Shown here: piece by piece, positions 7,850 to 17,285 of the stretch
Position numbering within the stretch: position 1 is the first letter of the stretch
Layout of the letters: each line of letters begins with the position of its first letter
Assembly (NCBI GenBank): GCA_017462125.1
Contig: JAFTRQ010000074.1
Location: 1 to 64,000 of the forward strand
Length of the DNA: 64,000 nucleotides
Direction of reading: 5' to 3'
From: Clostridia bacterium
GTDB lineage: Bacteria; Bacillota_A; Clostridia; Oscillospirales; CAG-272
Position numbers and translations under genes: made by a program
Notes under the pieces: generated by a model
Seen by the model: the letters and a program-made list of their open reading frames with translations, nothing else
Database searches by the model: none
What the model was told of the DNA's origin: nothing

Positions 7850-9439
7850 TTAATCTTGGCTTGCTTTTTTCCTTATAAAATAAAGAGAACTCAACCATAT
7901 GCCTGCCGCAAAAGTCATACAGATATACACGAATACGTTACCTATACGCGTGTACAGCGTAGTCTGTTGACGCATACAGGCATCTGCAATCACATAGCCT
8001 TCACGGTCGGCTTCCAATGCTTCTACCACGTTTCCCATAGGGTCTATCACCGAGGAGATGCCTGTATTTGCCGATCGGACGACGTACCTTCCGTTTTCGA
8101 TAGCGCGAAGAATAGATTGAGAGTTATGCATTGCCAAAGCAGCCGAATCACCGAACCAGGAATCATTGGTCGATATCGCGATGATCTCCGCGCCGTTCTG
8201 CACCGAGCTCCTGATCAGATCCTCATAGATCGAATCAAAGCAAATGCCGCATCCTACCCTTCCCACGCTTGTTTGGAAAACCACACTTTCTTCGCCTGCC
8301 ATAAGGTCCTCCGACAGCATACCAATCTCCGCCAAGGGAGGAACAAGGAACATCACAAGACGCCTCATAGGAACGAACTCTCCGAACGGGACGAGCCGTT
8401 GCTTGTGATAAACAGTCTCCCCGAAGCTTCCGTCGGGTCTTACCTCGATGATAGAATTGCGAAGCATACCGCTTTCCTCATCGCTCGTAAATGCAGAAAA
8501 CAGGATGGTGATCTCATTCTCCTTTGCCAGACTGCTCATATACGATTGCAGATCATATCTGCTGAAAAAATCGTACGGAATAGCAGTTTCCGGCCAAACG
8601 ATCACGGACGCGCCGTTCGCTGAAGCCGACACGGTCAAGCCCTCGTAGATACCGAGGTTTCTTTCAAGGCTCGAGCTATCCCATTTATCTGCCGACGGGA
8701 TATTTCCCTGTGCAGCCGCAACCGTGATCTGCTCGCCCTCCTCGCGATAAAGGAGCGTTACGAGAGAGCCTGCCGCCAAATTCAGACAGAACAGAAGCAC
8801 CGCGACCGCAGAGAGGATCTTTTTCGTATTTCGATGCAATATTACATAGGCGATGCAGAAATTCACCGCAAGAATAATGAACGTTACAAAATAGGAGCCA
8901 AAGAGCGAGGCGCTCCGCAAAAGCAGAGGCGCTTCAACCTGTCCCAAGGGTAATCTTCCCCATGGAACGCCCCACCAGCCTACGGTCTGGAACCACTCCG
9001 CCACGGTCCACACAGCTGCGCCGAGAAAGGGGCAGACCATGGGAAACCGCCTTGCGGTCTCGGTTCGGGACAGGTAGCCGATGATCAGAAAAGCAAAGGC
9101 GCTGAAAAGAGCCTGCAGGAAAGAAAGGCCGAAGCAAGCAAACAGCACCACCACTACCGACGCAAAATTGGATAAGCCCGCGAAATCCAAGGGATACATA
9201 TAGAAAAACCAATGGAACACCACGGCATAATACGTCCAGAAGAAGAGCAATCCCCTGCCCCATATTTTTCTCAGGCGCAGTTCCTTGCACTCTGCCGATT
9301 CCAAAAGGATCAGCGCGGCAGGAACGGCTGATATCCACTGCAAAAAACCAAGCTTTGGAAATGCCACGGGAATGGCGGTCAGCAGACCGCTGAAAACGAG
9401 CAATATGACCGCTCGGTATTTGTTTAAGATATCCTTCAT
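7850..9439 (-). CDS. lnt: Apolipoprotein N-acyltransferase-like membrane protein
   Basis: A 529-residue protein. The N-terminal ~210 residues contain about six hydrophobic helices, and a carbon-nitrogen hydrolase domain follows. The Lnt catalytic residues are visible in order and at normal spacing: Glu in VIVWPETAIP (about 280), Lys in YHKQRLVPFGEF (about 343) and Cys in GCGICFD (about 397). A C-terminal helix (about 500-522) closes the protein. Known Lnt transfers a third acyl chain to the N-terminal Cys of diacyl lipoproteins on the outer face of the membrane. The ATG at 9439 has AAGGAG at 8 nt, and the 10 upstream codons are discarded. It lies 36 nt behind an RluA-type gene on the same strand. 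Function is inferred from family and triad. Confidence 0.88.
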   Translation of the reverse strand: MKDILNKYRAVILLVFSGLLTAIPVAFPKLGFLQWISAVPAALILLESAECKELRLRKIWGRGLLFFWTYYAVVFHWFFYMYPLDFAGLSNFASVVVVLFACFGLSFLQALFSAFAFLIIGYLSRTETARRFPMVCPFLGAAVWTVAEWFQTVGWWGVPWGRLPLGQVEAPLLLRSASLFGSYFVTFIILAVNFCIAYVILHRNTKKILSAVAVLLFCLNLAAGSLVTLLYREEGEQITVAAAQGNIPSADKWDSSSLERNLGIYEGLTVSASANGASVIVWPETAIPYDFFSRYDLQSYMSSLAKENEITILFSAFTSDEESGMLRNSIIEVRPDGSFGETVYHKQRLVPFGEFVPMRRLVMFLVPPLAEIGMLSEDLMAGEESVVFQTSVGRVGCGICFDSIYEDLIRSSVQNGAEIIAISTNDSWFGDSAALAMHNSQSILRAIENGRYVVRSANTGISSVIDPMGNVVEALEADREGYVIADACMRQQTTLYTRIGNVFVYICMTFAAGIWLSSLYFIRKKASQD

Positions 9440-9475
9440 ATCATATGCTCCCTTCTGCCACATCGGCAAGATTTT

Positions 9476-10477
9476 TTATCTGTGCGCTTCCGTGATCCGA
9501 CGTATCTTTTCCTCAGCGCCCGCAAATTCAGAGACAAACCAGATATCCGACGCGTCGAGGTTGACCTGCTTTCCCGAAAGATACCCGAGATAGCCTTCAT
9601 CCTTGCCAAAGTCAAAGATCAAGCGGTAAGAATACAGCGCCTGATACTTGTATCCCCTTGCTTTATCGTCTCGGTTGACACCGTATTTTCCGTCTCCCAG
9701 CAAAGGGTGACCGATATGCGCCATATGGGCGCGGATCTGATGCGTCCTGCCCGTTACGAGCTCCACTTCAATAAGCGAAATATCTTTTTTTCCCGACAGG
9801 ACCTTATATTTCGTTATGATATTCTTGTAGCCCTCACGCGGCTTATCGGAGACGGTTACAAGATTATCTGCGCTGTTCTTTTTCAGATATCCTGTCAGAG
9901 TATCCGCTCTTTTTTGCGGAATTCCGTGCACCGCGCAAAGATAGAACTTTCTGATCTCGTCATTCTTGATCTTTTCGTTCATCACGCGCAGAGCCTCTGC
10001 GTTCTTTGCCGCGATCACGATGCCTCCCGTATTTCTGTCAATTCGGTTACAAAGCGCGGGAGCGAAGGATTGCTCCTCCTCGGGATCATACTCGCCCTTC
10101 TGATAAAGATACGCTTGAATATGCATGATCAGAGTGTTTTCCCTTGCGCTGTCGTCCTCGTGGACAAGCACTCCGGGACGCTTGTTACACAGAATGATAT
10201 TGTCGTCCTCGTAGACAATATCAAGCTTGGGTGTGATTCGCGCAAGCGCGCCGTCATCCTTCTCGGGTGAATCGAAAAATTCGTCTCTGATAAAGAGCTG
10301 TATCTCGTCGCCCTCAAGGAGTATCTGCTTCTGCTCGCATCTCTTGCGGTTGACCTTGATCTTCTTTGTTCTTATGTACTTATACATAAGCGACGCAGGT
10401 AGCCCCTTGACGGCTTTCGTAAGAAATTTGTCAAGTCTCTGCCCCGCGTCGTTTTTGTTGATTTTCAATATTTGCAT
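9476..10477 (-). CDS. RluA family pseudouridine synthase
   Basis: A 333-residue RNA-modifying enzyme converting uridine to pseudouridine, probably in 23S rRNA. An N-terminal S4 RNA-binding domain (about 1-65, GQRLDKFLTKAVKGLPASL) precedes the catalytic domain. The catalytic Asp is in NRIDRNTGGIVIAAK (about residue 145), and the later GRTHQIRAHMAHIGHPLLGD motif is intact. The S4 domain and length fit the RluC/RluD branch, but which position it modifies cannot be told. It is followed closely by the lnt-like gene. In Bacillus the equivalent synthase neighbours lspA, another lipoprotein-processing gene, a similar though not identical pairing. Confidence 0.93.
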   Translation of the reverse strand: MQILKINKNDAGQRLDKFLTKAVKGLPASLMYKYIRTKKIKVNRKRCEQKQILLEGDEIQLFIRDEFFDSPEKDDGALARITPKLDIVYEDDNIILCNKRPGVLVHEDDSARENTLIMHIQAYLYQKGEYDPEEEQSFAPALCNRIDRNTGGIVIAAKNAEALRVMNEKIKNDEIRKFYLCAVHGIPQKRADTLTGYLKKNSADNLVTVSDKPREGYKNIITKYKVLSGKKDISLIEVELVTGRTHQIRAHMAHIGHPLLGDGKYGVNRDDKARGYKYQALYSYRLIFDFGKDEGYLGYLSGKQVNLDASDIWFVSEFAGAEEKIRRITEAHR

Positions 10478-10502
10478 AATTAGCCTTTGAACTGTTTTTT
10501 TC

Positions 10503-10526
10503 GTATCTTTTTCGAGAAAAAGATAC
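10503..10526. repeat. Perfect 10-bp-arm hairpin
   Basis: GTATCTTTTT-CGAG-AAAAAGATAC. On the minus strand it is preceded by AGCTTTTTGGG. It resembles, in reverse orientation, the larger hairpins at 10644-10698 and 21256-21317. It lies 26 nt upstream of the RluA gene start. Confidence 0.7.
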
Positions 10527-10643
10527 CCAAAAAGCTTCCCGAAGGATAGTAGATAAAACAGACGGTTTATTTAACAAAATGGGTTTGTGCTTCTAACTCC
10601 ACCATCTTAAAACCTTAACCGTCCGTATATAAAGCTATCCTTA

Positions 10644-10698
10644 TTTTAAGGTTTTTGGGGAGGTGCGGAACTCCTTTTTGCCTAAAAAGGAGTTCCGC
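10644..10698 (+). repeat. REP-like hairpin element, copy A
   Basis: Lead-in TTTTAAGGTTTTTGGGGAGG is followed by a perfect 15-bp-arm hairpin (10665-10679 and 10684-10698) with loop GCCT. The same architecture recurs at 21256-21317. The hairpin lies 8 nt beyond the upp stop on the minus strand, so it could also stabilise or end that transcript. The rest of the 228-nt gap between upp and the RluA gene holds only this element and the hairpin at 10503. Confidence 0.75.
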
Positions 10699-10705
10699 AA
10701 TCTCA

Positions 10706-11407
<702 letters not shown>

Positions 11408-11454
11408 GAGCTTTTTGCAAATTGGATTAAAAATATCTTTTTTTCTTGTCTCTA

Positions 11455-11483
11455 TTGACTTTTTATATTGGTAGATGTATAAT
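11455..11483 (+). promoter_or_regulatory. Sigma-A promoter of the esterase operon
   Basis: TTGACT (11455-11460) and TATAAT (11478-11483), spacer 17 nt, 39 nt before the ATG. It is divergent from the upp promoter. Confidence 0.75.
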
Positions 11484-11522
11484 TTTCTTATAATACAGTC
11501 TTTTGAAAGTGAGGACATAGAT

Positions 11523-13001
11523 ATGGATGATAAGCATAAGGTAGCCCTTCCTACCAACGAGGCAAACGTAGAAGCGGACGACAGCAAAAAGGATGTGTGG
11601 AATTGCCCCGAATTCAAGGTTTCGGGTCTTTTCGCGTCACACATGGTGCTTCAGCGTGAAAAGCCTATAAAGGTATGGGGATTTTCGCAAAAGGTTGGCT
11701 CAAAGGTGGCCGGTCATTTTATGGGGGAGACTTCCACCGCTATCGTTGGCGAGGATAACCGCTTTGAGTTGAAATTCTCTGCCCGTCCCGCCTGCGCGGA
11801 TCCTCAGGTTATGGTAATTTCCGACGAATTTGACCACGTGGTCACCTTTGAGGACGTGCTTGTGGGCGACGTATGGATCATCGGCGGTCAGTCCAACGCG
11901 GAGCTTCATTTGGATCCCTGTATGCCTCTGACTCCGAGCGTGGATTTTGACGAAAACGACAATTTCCGTCTTTTCTTCCAGCACGGATGGAGTGGAATGG
12001 CGCTTGGCAAGGAAAGCAACCTTGTTCAGCCCGATATCATTAACCCCGAGTGGACTTGGAGCCGTCCCAATGAGGAAAGCTCTAAAAGCTTCTCGGCAAT
12101 CGGATGGTACTTTGCCAAGGAAGTGACAAAGCACATCGGCGTACCGCTCGGTATGCTTATGATGGCGGCCGGCGGCGTTTGTCTGCGTGAGCTGATGCCC
12201 GTAGACCTTGCCACCTCCCTCGGCTACACCAAGGGCGCAAACACAAGAATCGGCGGCGCATACGACACGCTGATCAATCCCATCGTTCCTCTGTCCTTCA
12301 AGGCACAGATCTTCTTCCAGGGTGAGAGTGAGGGCTGCTGGTTCTCCTGCGCCCGTCAGTACGACACCGATCTTGCGGCATATTTTGAGGATGAAAGAAA
12401 GCGCTTCGGTCAGCATTTCCCCATTTACAACGTTCAGCTTTGCGACTACGGCGACAATTGCTTTAAATATTTCCCTGCTCTTGATATCGTGCGCGTAAAG
12501 CAGTTTGATGCCCTCGCACTCATCCCCGACATGACGCTTACCGTGGATATGGACCTCCCCTCTCCCGAGGGCTTCGATTGGGCACACTCGCCCCGCAAGC
12601 TTGAGCTTGCCGAGAGACTTGCAAGGCTTGCGCTTGCTAAGGAATACGGTGTGGGTGCTCTTGTCGATGCGGTCTCTCCCCGTCCTATCTGCGCATCGCT
12701 CTCCGAGGATAAGAAGGAGATCGTGATCGACTTCACCGATCTCGGCACAGGCCTTATCGTTACGGGTCAAGACCCCAAGTGCAGCGTCGGTCTCCCTGTT
12801 GGCGGCTTCACCGTTGGACCTTACGAGGACAGAAAGCCTGCCGAGGCGAAAATTACCTCACGCGGTCAGGTTACGGTCACCGTTCCCGAGGGGGCGGACA
12901 CAGCCTTTGTAAACTACTGCTTCGCCATCCGCGTCGAGCCCGAGCTTTATAACGGCAACAATCTGCCCTGTCCTTCGTTCTCAATCAAGGTTTCACAGTA
13001 A
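11523..13001 (+). CDS. Sialate O-acetylesterase-like SGNH hydrolase
   Basis: A 492-residue protein of the sialate O-acetylesterase (SASA) family, which removes O-acetyl groups from sialic acids or other acetylated sugars. The nucleophile block is GGQSNAE (Ser about 122), a second SGNH-type block is FFQGESEG, and the late acid/base His lies in WAHSPRKLELAERL (about 356). The region around SGLFASHMVLQREKPIKVWG is the usual N-terminal beta-sandwich motif. There is no signal peptide, so the enzyme should be cytoplasmic and act on imported sugars. The ATG at 11523 follows GTGAGG, and 16 earlier codons are excluded. An alpha/beta hydrolase gene starts 11 nt after its stop. The true substrate is unknown. 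Confidence 0.87.
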   Translation: MDDKHKVALPTNEANVEADDSKKDVWNCPEFKVSGLFASHMVLQREKPIKVWGFSQKVGSKVAGHFMGETSTAIVGEDNRFELKFSARPACADPQVMVISDEFDHVVTFEDVLVGDVWIIGGQSNAELHLDPCMPLTPSVDFDENDNFRLFFQHGWSGMALGKESNLVQPDIINPEWTWSRPNEESSKSFSAIGWYFAKEVTKHIGVPLGMLMMAAGGVCLRELMPVDLATSLGYTKGANTRIGGAYDTLINPIVPLSFKAQIFFQGESEGCWFSCARQYDTDLAAYFEDERKRFGQHFPIYNVQLCDYGDNCFKYFPALDIVRVKQFDALALIPDMTLTVDMDLPSPEGFDWAHSPRKLELAERLARLALAKEYGVGALVDAVSPRPICASLSEDKKEIVIDFTDLGTGLIVTGQDPKCSVGLPVGGFTVGPYEDRKPAEAKITSRGQVTVTVPEGADTAFVNYCFAIRVEPELYNGNNLPCPSFSIKVSQ

Positions 13002-13012
13002 AGGAATACGAT

Positions 13013-14029
13013 ATGATAGAAATAAACGGCAACCTTTGCCATAAAACAATAACAGGTAAGCTCTCTCCCTCTCTCTCCTTTGACAAAAGCAAGGATTTTG
13101 GCGAGCAAAGAGCAAAAATTGACGAAAAATTGCGTGAGCTTATGGGGCTTGATCTGATCGCCGCAAACGCTTGCGAGCCTAACCTCACAATTGAGGAAGA
13201 CATTATGATGGACGGCTACCGCCGCATCCGCTTCGTCTTTTTCAGCGAGGTAGACGCCCCCGTTCCCTGCTATCTGCTCATTCCCGACACAGGCAAGGGA
13301 AAATATCCCGTAGCTATCTGTCTGCAGGGGCATTCAACCGGATTTCACAACTCCATCGGCGTTGTCAAGTACGACCGCGACGCAGAGGGTCAGCCCCGAA
13401 AGGCCTTTGGACTGCAAGCAGTGCAAAACGGATTTATCGCACTTTGCATTGAGCAGAGATCTATGGGTGAGCGTCGTCCTCCCGATCCTGCCGACAGAGC
13501 GCACAACTGTTGCTTCCAAGCGCACAACGCATTTATGCTCGGCAGAACCACAATAGGCGAGCGCGTGTGGGATATCAGCCGCGCCATTGATCTGTTGGTT
13601 AATTTCAAGGAATGTGACCTCGACAGGATCTGTATCACGGGCAATTCGGGCGGCGGTACGGCGTCATTCTATGCCGCTTGTATCGACGAGCGTATCAAGG
13701 TCAGTATTCCAAGCTGTTCCTTCTGCCCTTACGACGATTCGATCATAGCTCTTCTTCATTGCGGATGCAACTATATCCCCTCAGCGCGCAGATATTTTGA
13801 GATGCAGGATCTCGCTTGTCTTATCGCTCCACGAAAGCTTGCTGTCGTGGCGGGTGAGCTTGATCCCATCTTCCCCATTGACGGTGTCAAGCGCGGATAC
13901 GAAACGGTTAAAGAAATCTACGCCGCCGCAGGCGTTCCCGAAAACGCTTCTTTAACGGTCACACCTCGCGAGCATTGGTGGTGTGAGGACATAGTTTGGC
14001 CGCTTATTAAAGAGACTACCGGTTGGTAA
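13013..14029 (+). CDS. Alpha/beta hydrolase (acetyl-xylan-esterase-like)
   Basis: A 338-residue cytoplasmic alpha/beta hydrolase. The nucleophile elbow is GNSGGG (Ser about 210), the acid is probably the Asp of GELDPIF (about 281) and the base the His of REHWW (about 320). The segment ICLQGHSTGFHNSIG forms the oxyanion region. This layout fits large carbohydrate or dienelactone-type esterases. It forms an operon with the SASA-like esterase (11-nt gap, AAAGGA ribosome site). The pair probably removes different ester groups from one imported glycan, which is an inference. A strong bidirectional terminator follows. Confidence 0.82.
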   Translation: MIEINGNLCHKTITGKLSPSLSFDKSKDFGEQRAKIDEKLRELMGLDLIAANACEPNLTIEEDIMMDGYRRIRFVFFSEVDAPVPCYLLIPDTGKGKYPVAICLQGHSTGFHNSIGVVKYDRDAEGQPRKAFGLQAVQNGFIALCIEQRSMGERRPPDPADRAHNCCFQAHNAFMLGRTTIGERVWDISRAIDLLVNFKECDLDRICITGNSGGGTASFYAACIDERIKVSIPSCSFCPYDDSIIALLHCGCNYIPSARRYFEMQDLACLIAPRKLAVVAGELDPIFPIDGVKRGYETVKEIYAAAGVPENASLTVTPREHWWCEDIVWPLIKETTGW

Positions 14030-14052
14030 TTAGACGATCAACAAATAGCAAT

Positions 14053-14081
14053 CAAGCCCCACGGCGTCGCCGTGGGGCTTG
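14053..14081. terminator. Bidirectional terminator between convergent genes
   Basis: CAAGCCCCACGGC-GTC-GCCGTGGGGCTTG is a perfect 13-bp stem. It sits between the hydrolase stop and the stop of the convergent oxidoreductase. T-rich sequence is modest, but the stem is very GC-rich. Confidence 0.8.
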
Positions 14082-14092
14082 TTCGTTACAAA

Positions 14093-15040
14093 TTATTTAA
14101 CATTACCGTACGCACCAACCATCATTTTGGTGAGGGCAATGGCTTCATCCATTCCACAGCCTTCGACGGCTTCACCGGTCATAAATCCGACGAGGGGATT
14201 GATCGAGGGCTCGGGCAATTCAAGAGATACGGGAGCCTTACCTGCGGCGGTGTAGGTCGCTCCCGCTCTTGTGCAAGAGAGATAACCCATATCTCCGCCG
14301 ATCTCAAAGGTCTCGGGACAGCCTTGGCTGACGAATCCCGTCTCGTTGACGGCGATCGCGCCGCTCTCGAAGGACATCACGGTAATCGCGTTATCCTCAA
14401 GGCAGGAGGGGTTCAGCACAGCATCCTTTTCATCACGGCAGAAGTGGGTGAAGGTGGACGAATAGGTCACGGGCTCGCCAAGCACCCAATGGGTGAGATA
14501 CATTCCGTGGGCGCCCAAGTCGATCATTGCGCCGCCTCCGCACTCTTCCGCGTTATAGAAATGGGCGGGCAACCAATGGTTGACGCTACCGCTATGGCAG
14601 TTACGGAAGCGAACGTAATTAACTTTACCGACAAGTCCGTCGTCAGCCGCCTTCTTCAGCGCCATAAATGCGGGAACGCTCTTCCAAGGGAATGAGATCA
14701 CGAATCTGACTCCGTTCTTCTCTACCGCATTCTTGATCTTGAGGCAATCCTCTACGGTGAGAGCAAGCACCTTTTCGGCAAAGATATACTTTCCCGCCTC
14801 TGCCGCTGCGACGATCAGCTCGGTGTGCTTATTTGTCGCCGCGCAGACGATAACGCCCTCGCATTCGCTTGCGAGCAGCTCTTCAACGCTTGTAAACTCT
14901 TTGATATTATATCTTTTCGCAAAATCCGCTCTCCAAGCGGCATTTTCCTCATAAACACCGACCACCTCGCCGTATTTTTGTGCGATCTCGGTATATTGGG
15001 GAGCATGGACGTGCCAAGTGCCTAAAATTGCTACTTTCAT
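14093..15040 (-). CDS. Gfo/Idh/MocA family oxidoreductase (first of pair)
   Basis: A 315-residue member of the NAD(P)-dependent sugar/inositol dehydrogenase family. The N-terminal Rossmann strand reads MKVAILGTWHVHAPQ, so the usual GxGxxG is altered to GTWHVH. The family's EKP motif appears as AEKVLALT, with Val replacing Pro. The catalytic-region motif is DLGAHGMYLTHWVLGEP. These deviations suggest a divergent cofactor site or substrate, although the lysine is kept. Its ATG overlaps the stop of the upstream paralogue (ATGA), so translation is coupled and the two may act on successive forms of one sugar, or as a heteromer (inferred). Confidence 0.87.
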   Translation of the reverse strand: MKVAILGTWHVHAPQYTEIAQKYGEVVGVYEENAAWRADFAKRYNIKEFTSVEELLASECEGVIVCAATNKHTELIVAAAEAGKYIFAEKVLALTVEDCLKIKNAVEKNGVRFVISFPWKSVPAFMALKKAADDGLVGKVNYVRFRNCHSGSVNHWLPAHFYNAEECGGGAMIDLGAHGMYLTHWVLGEPVTYSSTFTHFCRDEKDAVLNPSCLEDNAITVMSFESGAIAVNETGFVSQGCPETFEIGGDMGYLSCTRAGATYTAAGKAPVSLELPEPSINPLVGFMTGEAVEGCGMDEAIALTKMMVGAYGNVK

Positions 15041-16119
15041 TCGAAATAAACCGCCTTTCCTGTCTTGGAGGAGGTATAGATTGCCTCAAGGATCTGAGAA
15101 ACCACGCAAGCCTGCTCGGGAAGAACGGTGGGGTTAGTATCGTTTACGATGCTCTCGATCCACTGACGAGCCTCTGCCACGGGGGGAGTGCTTGCTCCGC
15201 CGCTGTAGAAGGCAACGCCGCCCGCACCAAGCTCAACCTTGCTGTTGACTTGTCTGTCAAGCTCGATCTTATTGATCTTCAGCTCGTTGTTGATGATAGA
15301 AAGACCCGCCTTGGAGCCGCAAAGGCGACAGCTTCCCTCCTCGATCGGTGTGTCTGTGTTCAGCGCCCAGCTTGTTTCAAGCATAATGGTAGCGCCGTTT
15401 TTCATAACGATGATTGCACAAGCCGCCTCCTCAAGAGGTGTGGTGCTGACACCGTTGTCGCCCCAGATATTACCTGCCTCGGGATGCTCAAGAGCCTTAT
15501 GTGTCTTACCGAGGACCATTGCAGGCTCGTAGTTGTTCATAAGGTAAAGGGTCAGGTCGAGAGAATGCGTGGCGATGTCGATGATAGGGCCGCCACCCTG
15601 CTCGTATTCATTGAGGAACACACACCAGTTAGGAGTACCTCTGCGACGGATAGCATAACAGTTTGCATAATAGATCTCGCCGATAGAGCCCTGCTCGATA
15701 TACTGCTTTGCATATTTGGCGCTTGCCTTCTGTCTGTGCTGATAACCAATGGTCAGCTTCTTGCCCGTCTCTCGTGCCGCCTCAAGCATTCTCTTTGCGT
15801 CCTCAGCACTCTTTGCCATAGGCTTTTCACACATAACGTGCTTGCCTGCGTAGAGCGCGTCGATAGAGATATCCGCATGGGAACGGTTAGGAGTCAGAAC
15901 ATGAATAACCTCGATCTCGGGGTCCTTCAGAAGCTCTTTATAATCCTCATAGACCTTCGCATCGGGTGTTCCGTATTCCTTCGCCGCCTTCTGCGCCTTT
16001 TCAACGATAATATCGCAAAACGCGACCATCTGAACGCCCGCAACCTGACGGAGCGAGGGCATATGCTTACCGTTGGCGATACCGCCGCAACCGATAATAC
16101 CTACTTTTACTGTTCTCAT
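15037..16119 (-). CDS. Gfo/Idh/MocA family oxidoreductase (second of pair)
   Basis: A 360-residue oxidoreductase with a canonical dinucleotide fold (VGIIGCGGIANGKHM), the standard EKP motif (HVMCEKPMAKS) and the catalytic-region signature DIATHSLDLT. The family oxidises or epimerises sugars and cyclitols with NAD(P). The ATG at 16119 has AAAGGA upstream, and 8 further codons of open frame are rejected. It leads a two-gene operon with the 315-residue paralogue (4-nt overlap) and is transcribed divergently from an AraC regulator 239 nt away, which is its likely controller. The substrate cannot be deduced. Confidence 0.92.
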   Translation of the reverse strand: MRTVKVGIIGCGGIANGKHMPSLRQVAGVQMVAFCDIIVEKAQKAAKEYGTPDAKVYEDYKELLKDPEIEVIHVLTPNRSHADISIDALYAGKHVMCEKPMAKSAEDAKRMLEAARETGKKLTIGYQHRQKASAKYAKQYIEQGSIGEIYYANCYAIRRRGTPNWCVFLNEYEQGGGPIIDIATHSLDLTLYLMNNYEPAMVLGKTHKALEHPEAGNIWGDNGVSTTPLEEAACAIIVMKNGATIMLETSWALNTDTPIEEGSCRLCGSKAGLSIINNELKINKIELDRQVNSKVELGAGGVAFYSGGASTPPVAEARQWIESIVNDTNPTVLPEQACVVSQILEAIYTSSKTGKAVYFE

Positions 16120-16276
16120 AATAATAATTCCTTTCTTGCGCAAAGAATTTGACAGAAATGTCGTTTTTCTATCATAACGCGATCAAAACAACCGTTCTGA
16201 GCCGATCGGTACAATATTTTTATTCCAAAGATCAAAATATTAACTTTTTGCAAAGTAACGGTTAATTTCTATTATC

Positions 16277-16309
16277 ATTATAGCATTTTTAAAAATTATA
16301 TGCTATAAT
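16277..16309. promoter_or_regulatory. Mirror-image promoter/operator region between oxidoreductases and AraC
   Basis: ATTATAGCAT (16277-16286) and its perfect complement ATGCTATAAT (16300-16309) are separated by 13 nt. Each arm carries a TATAAT-like -10 pointing outward to its own gene. A second near-palindrome, TATACTTTAAAGTGTA, follows at 16313-16328. The remaining 239-nt gap shows nothing else clear. Confidence 0.6.
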
Positions 16310-16358
16310 TATTATACTTTAAAGTGTAAAAAATCTATTTTTATAATTGGAGATCAAT

Positions 16359-17285
16359 ATGACCGACGTCTATACAGAAACCGCACCTCCGCATTTGTCG
16401 GAATACGGGATCGAATTTTTCTCTCAGACAAAAGACAATGCGGGAGTGATCGCAAGGGCGCACATACATCCTGCCATTGAATTTATATACATAACCAAGG
16501 GTACCTTTGAGATCGGTATCGACAGCGAGCAGCTTACGGCGACCGTGGGAGACCTTGTGCTCTTTCGCGCCAATGCCGTTCACACCACCCGTCACGTAGG
16601 AGAGGGATACGGTGAATACTTCGTGCTTAAGATCAATCCCACCCTGCTTTTTCAGATCTTTCTCGGCAAGGATATCACGGGATATGTGATCCCGTTTTTG
16701 CACAGAAACCCCGGCGATATCTCTCACTTTGCCGCATCGGATATTCCAATCGAAGCAAAGCGGATCCTGGATTCTATGATCGATGAATACGATCATTCGG
16801 ATAAATACTTTTTCGCCATTGAGCGCGCGTACGCCGCGGCGTTTTTAGTCTCTCTTCTCCGCACCGTGATCAAGCCGCAAAGCTACCTTCAGGGCGGTGA
16901 GATCAGCGAAAAGAGCGTTGGGCTGATCTATGAAAGCGTGAAATACGTCAATGAAAACTACGCATCCGACATCACACCCACGGATTGTGCCGAAAGCATA
17001 CATCTGAGCTACAGCTATTTCGCCAAGCTGTTCCGCGCGGTTACGGGCAAAACCTTCAAGGAATATCTGACGGGTGTGCGACTTGCCAAAGCGCACAACG
17101 TTCTGATCTCCACCGCTCTTCCCATAACCGACGTAGCAGCATCCTGCGGCTACAGCAATCTTTCTTATTTCATCGCAGAATACCGCAAGGTATACGGCAG
17201 AACCCCCCGTGAAACGAGAAAGGATACAAAAAAGCCTACGACCCTGAAACTGCCCGATAGCGGCAACGAGGTAAATAAGATATGA
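16359..17285 (+). CDS. AraC family transcriptional regulator with cupin domain
   Basis: A 308-residue regulator. An N-terminal cupin-like ligand-binding domain (about 15-140, with HPAIEFIYITKGTFEIG and GDLVLFRANAVHTTRH) precedes two helix-turn-helix motifs near the C-terminus, the second ending GYSNLSYFIAEYRKVYGRTP. This is the AraC arrangement for sensing sugars in the cytosol. The ATG at 16359 has TTGGAGA upstream, and an in-frame TTG 4 codons earlier is less likely. It is divergent from the oxidoreductase pair. Its stop overlaps the mtaB start (ATGA), so mtaB may be partly co-expressed. Confidence 0.92.
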   Translation: MTDVYTETAPPHLSEYGIEFFSQTKDNAGVIARAHIHPAIEFIYITKGTFEIGIDSEQLTATVGDLVLFRANAVHTTRHVGEGYGEYFVLKINPTLLFQIFLGKDITGYVIPFLHRNPGDISHFAASDIPIEAKRILDSMIDEYDHSDKYFFAIERAYAAAFLVSLLRTVIKPQSYLQGGEISEKSVGLIYESVKYVNENYASDITPTDCAESIHLSYSYFAKLFRAVTGKTFKEYLTGVRLAKAHNVLISTALPITDVAASCGYSNLSYFIAEYRKVYGRTPRETRKDTKKPTTLKLPDSGNEVNKI

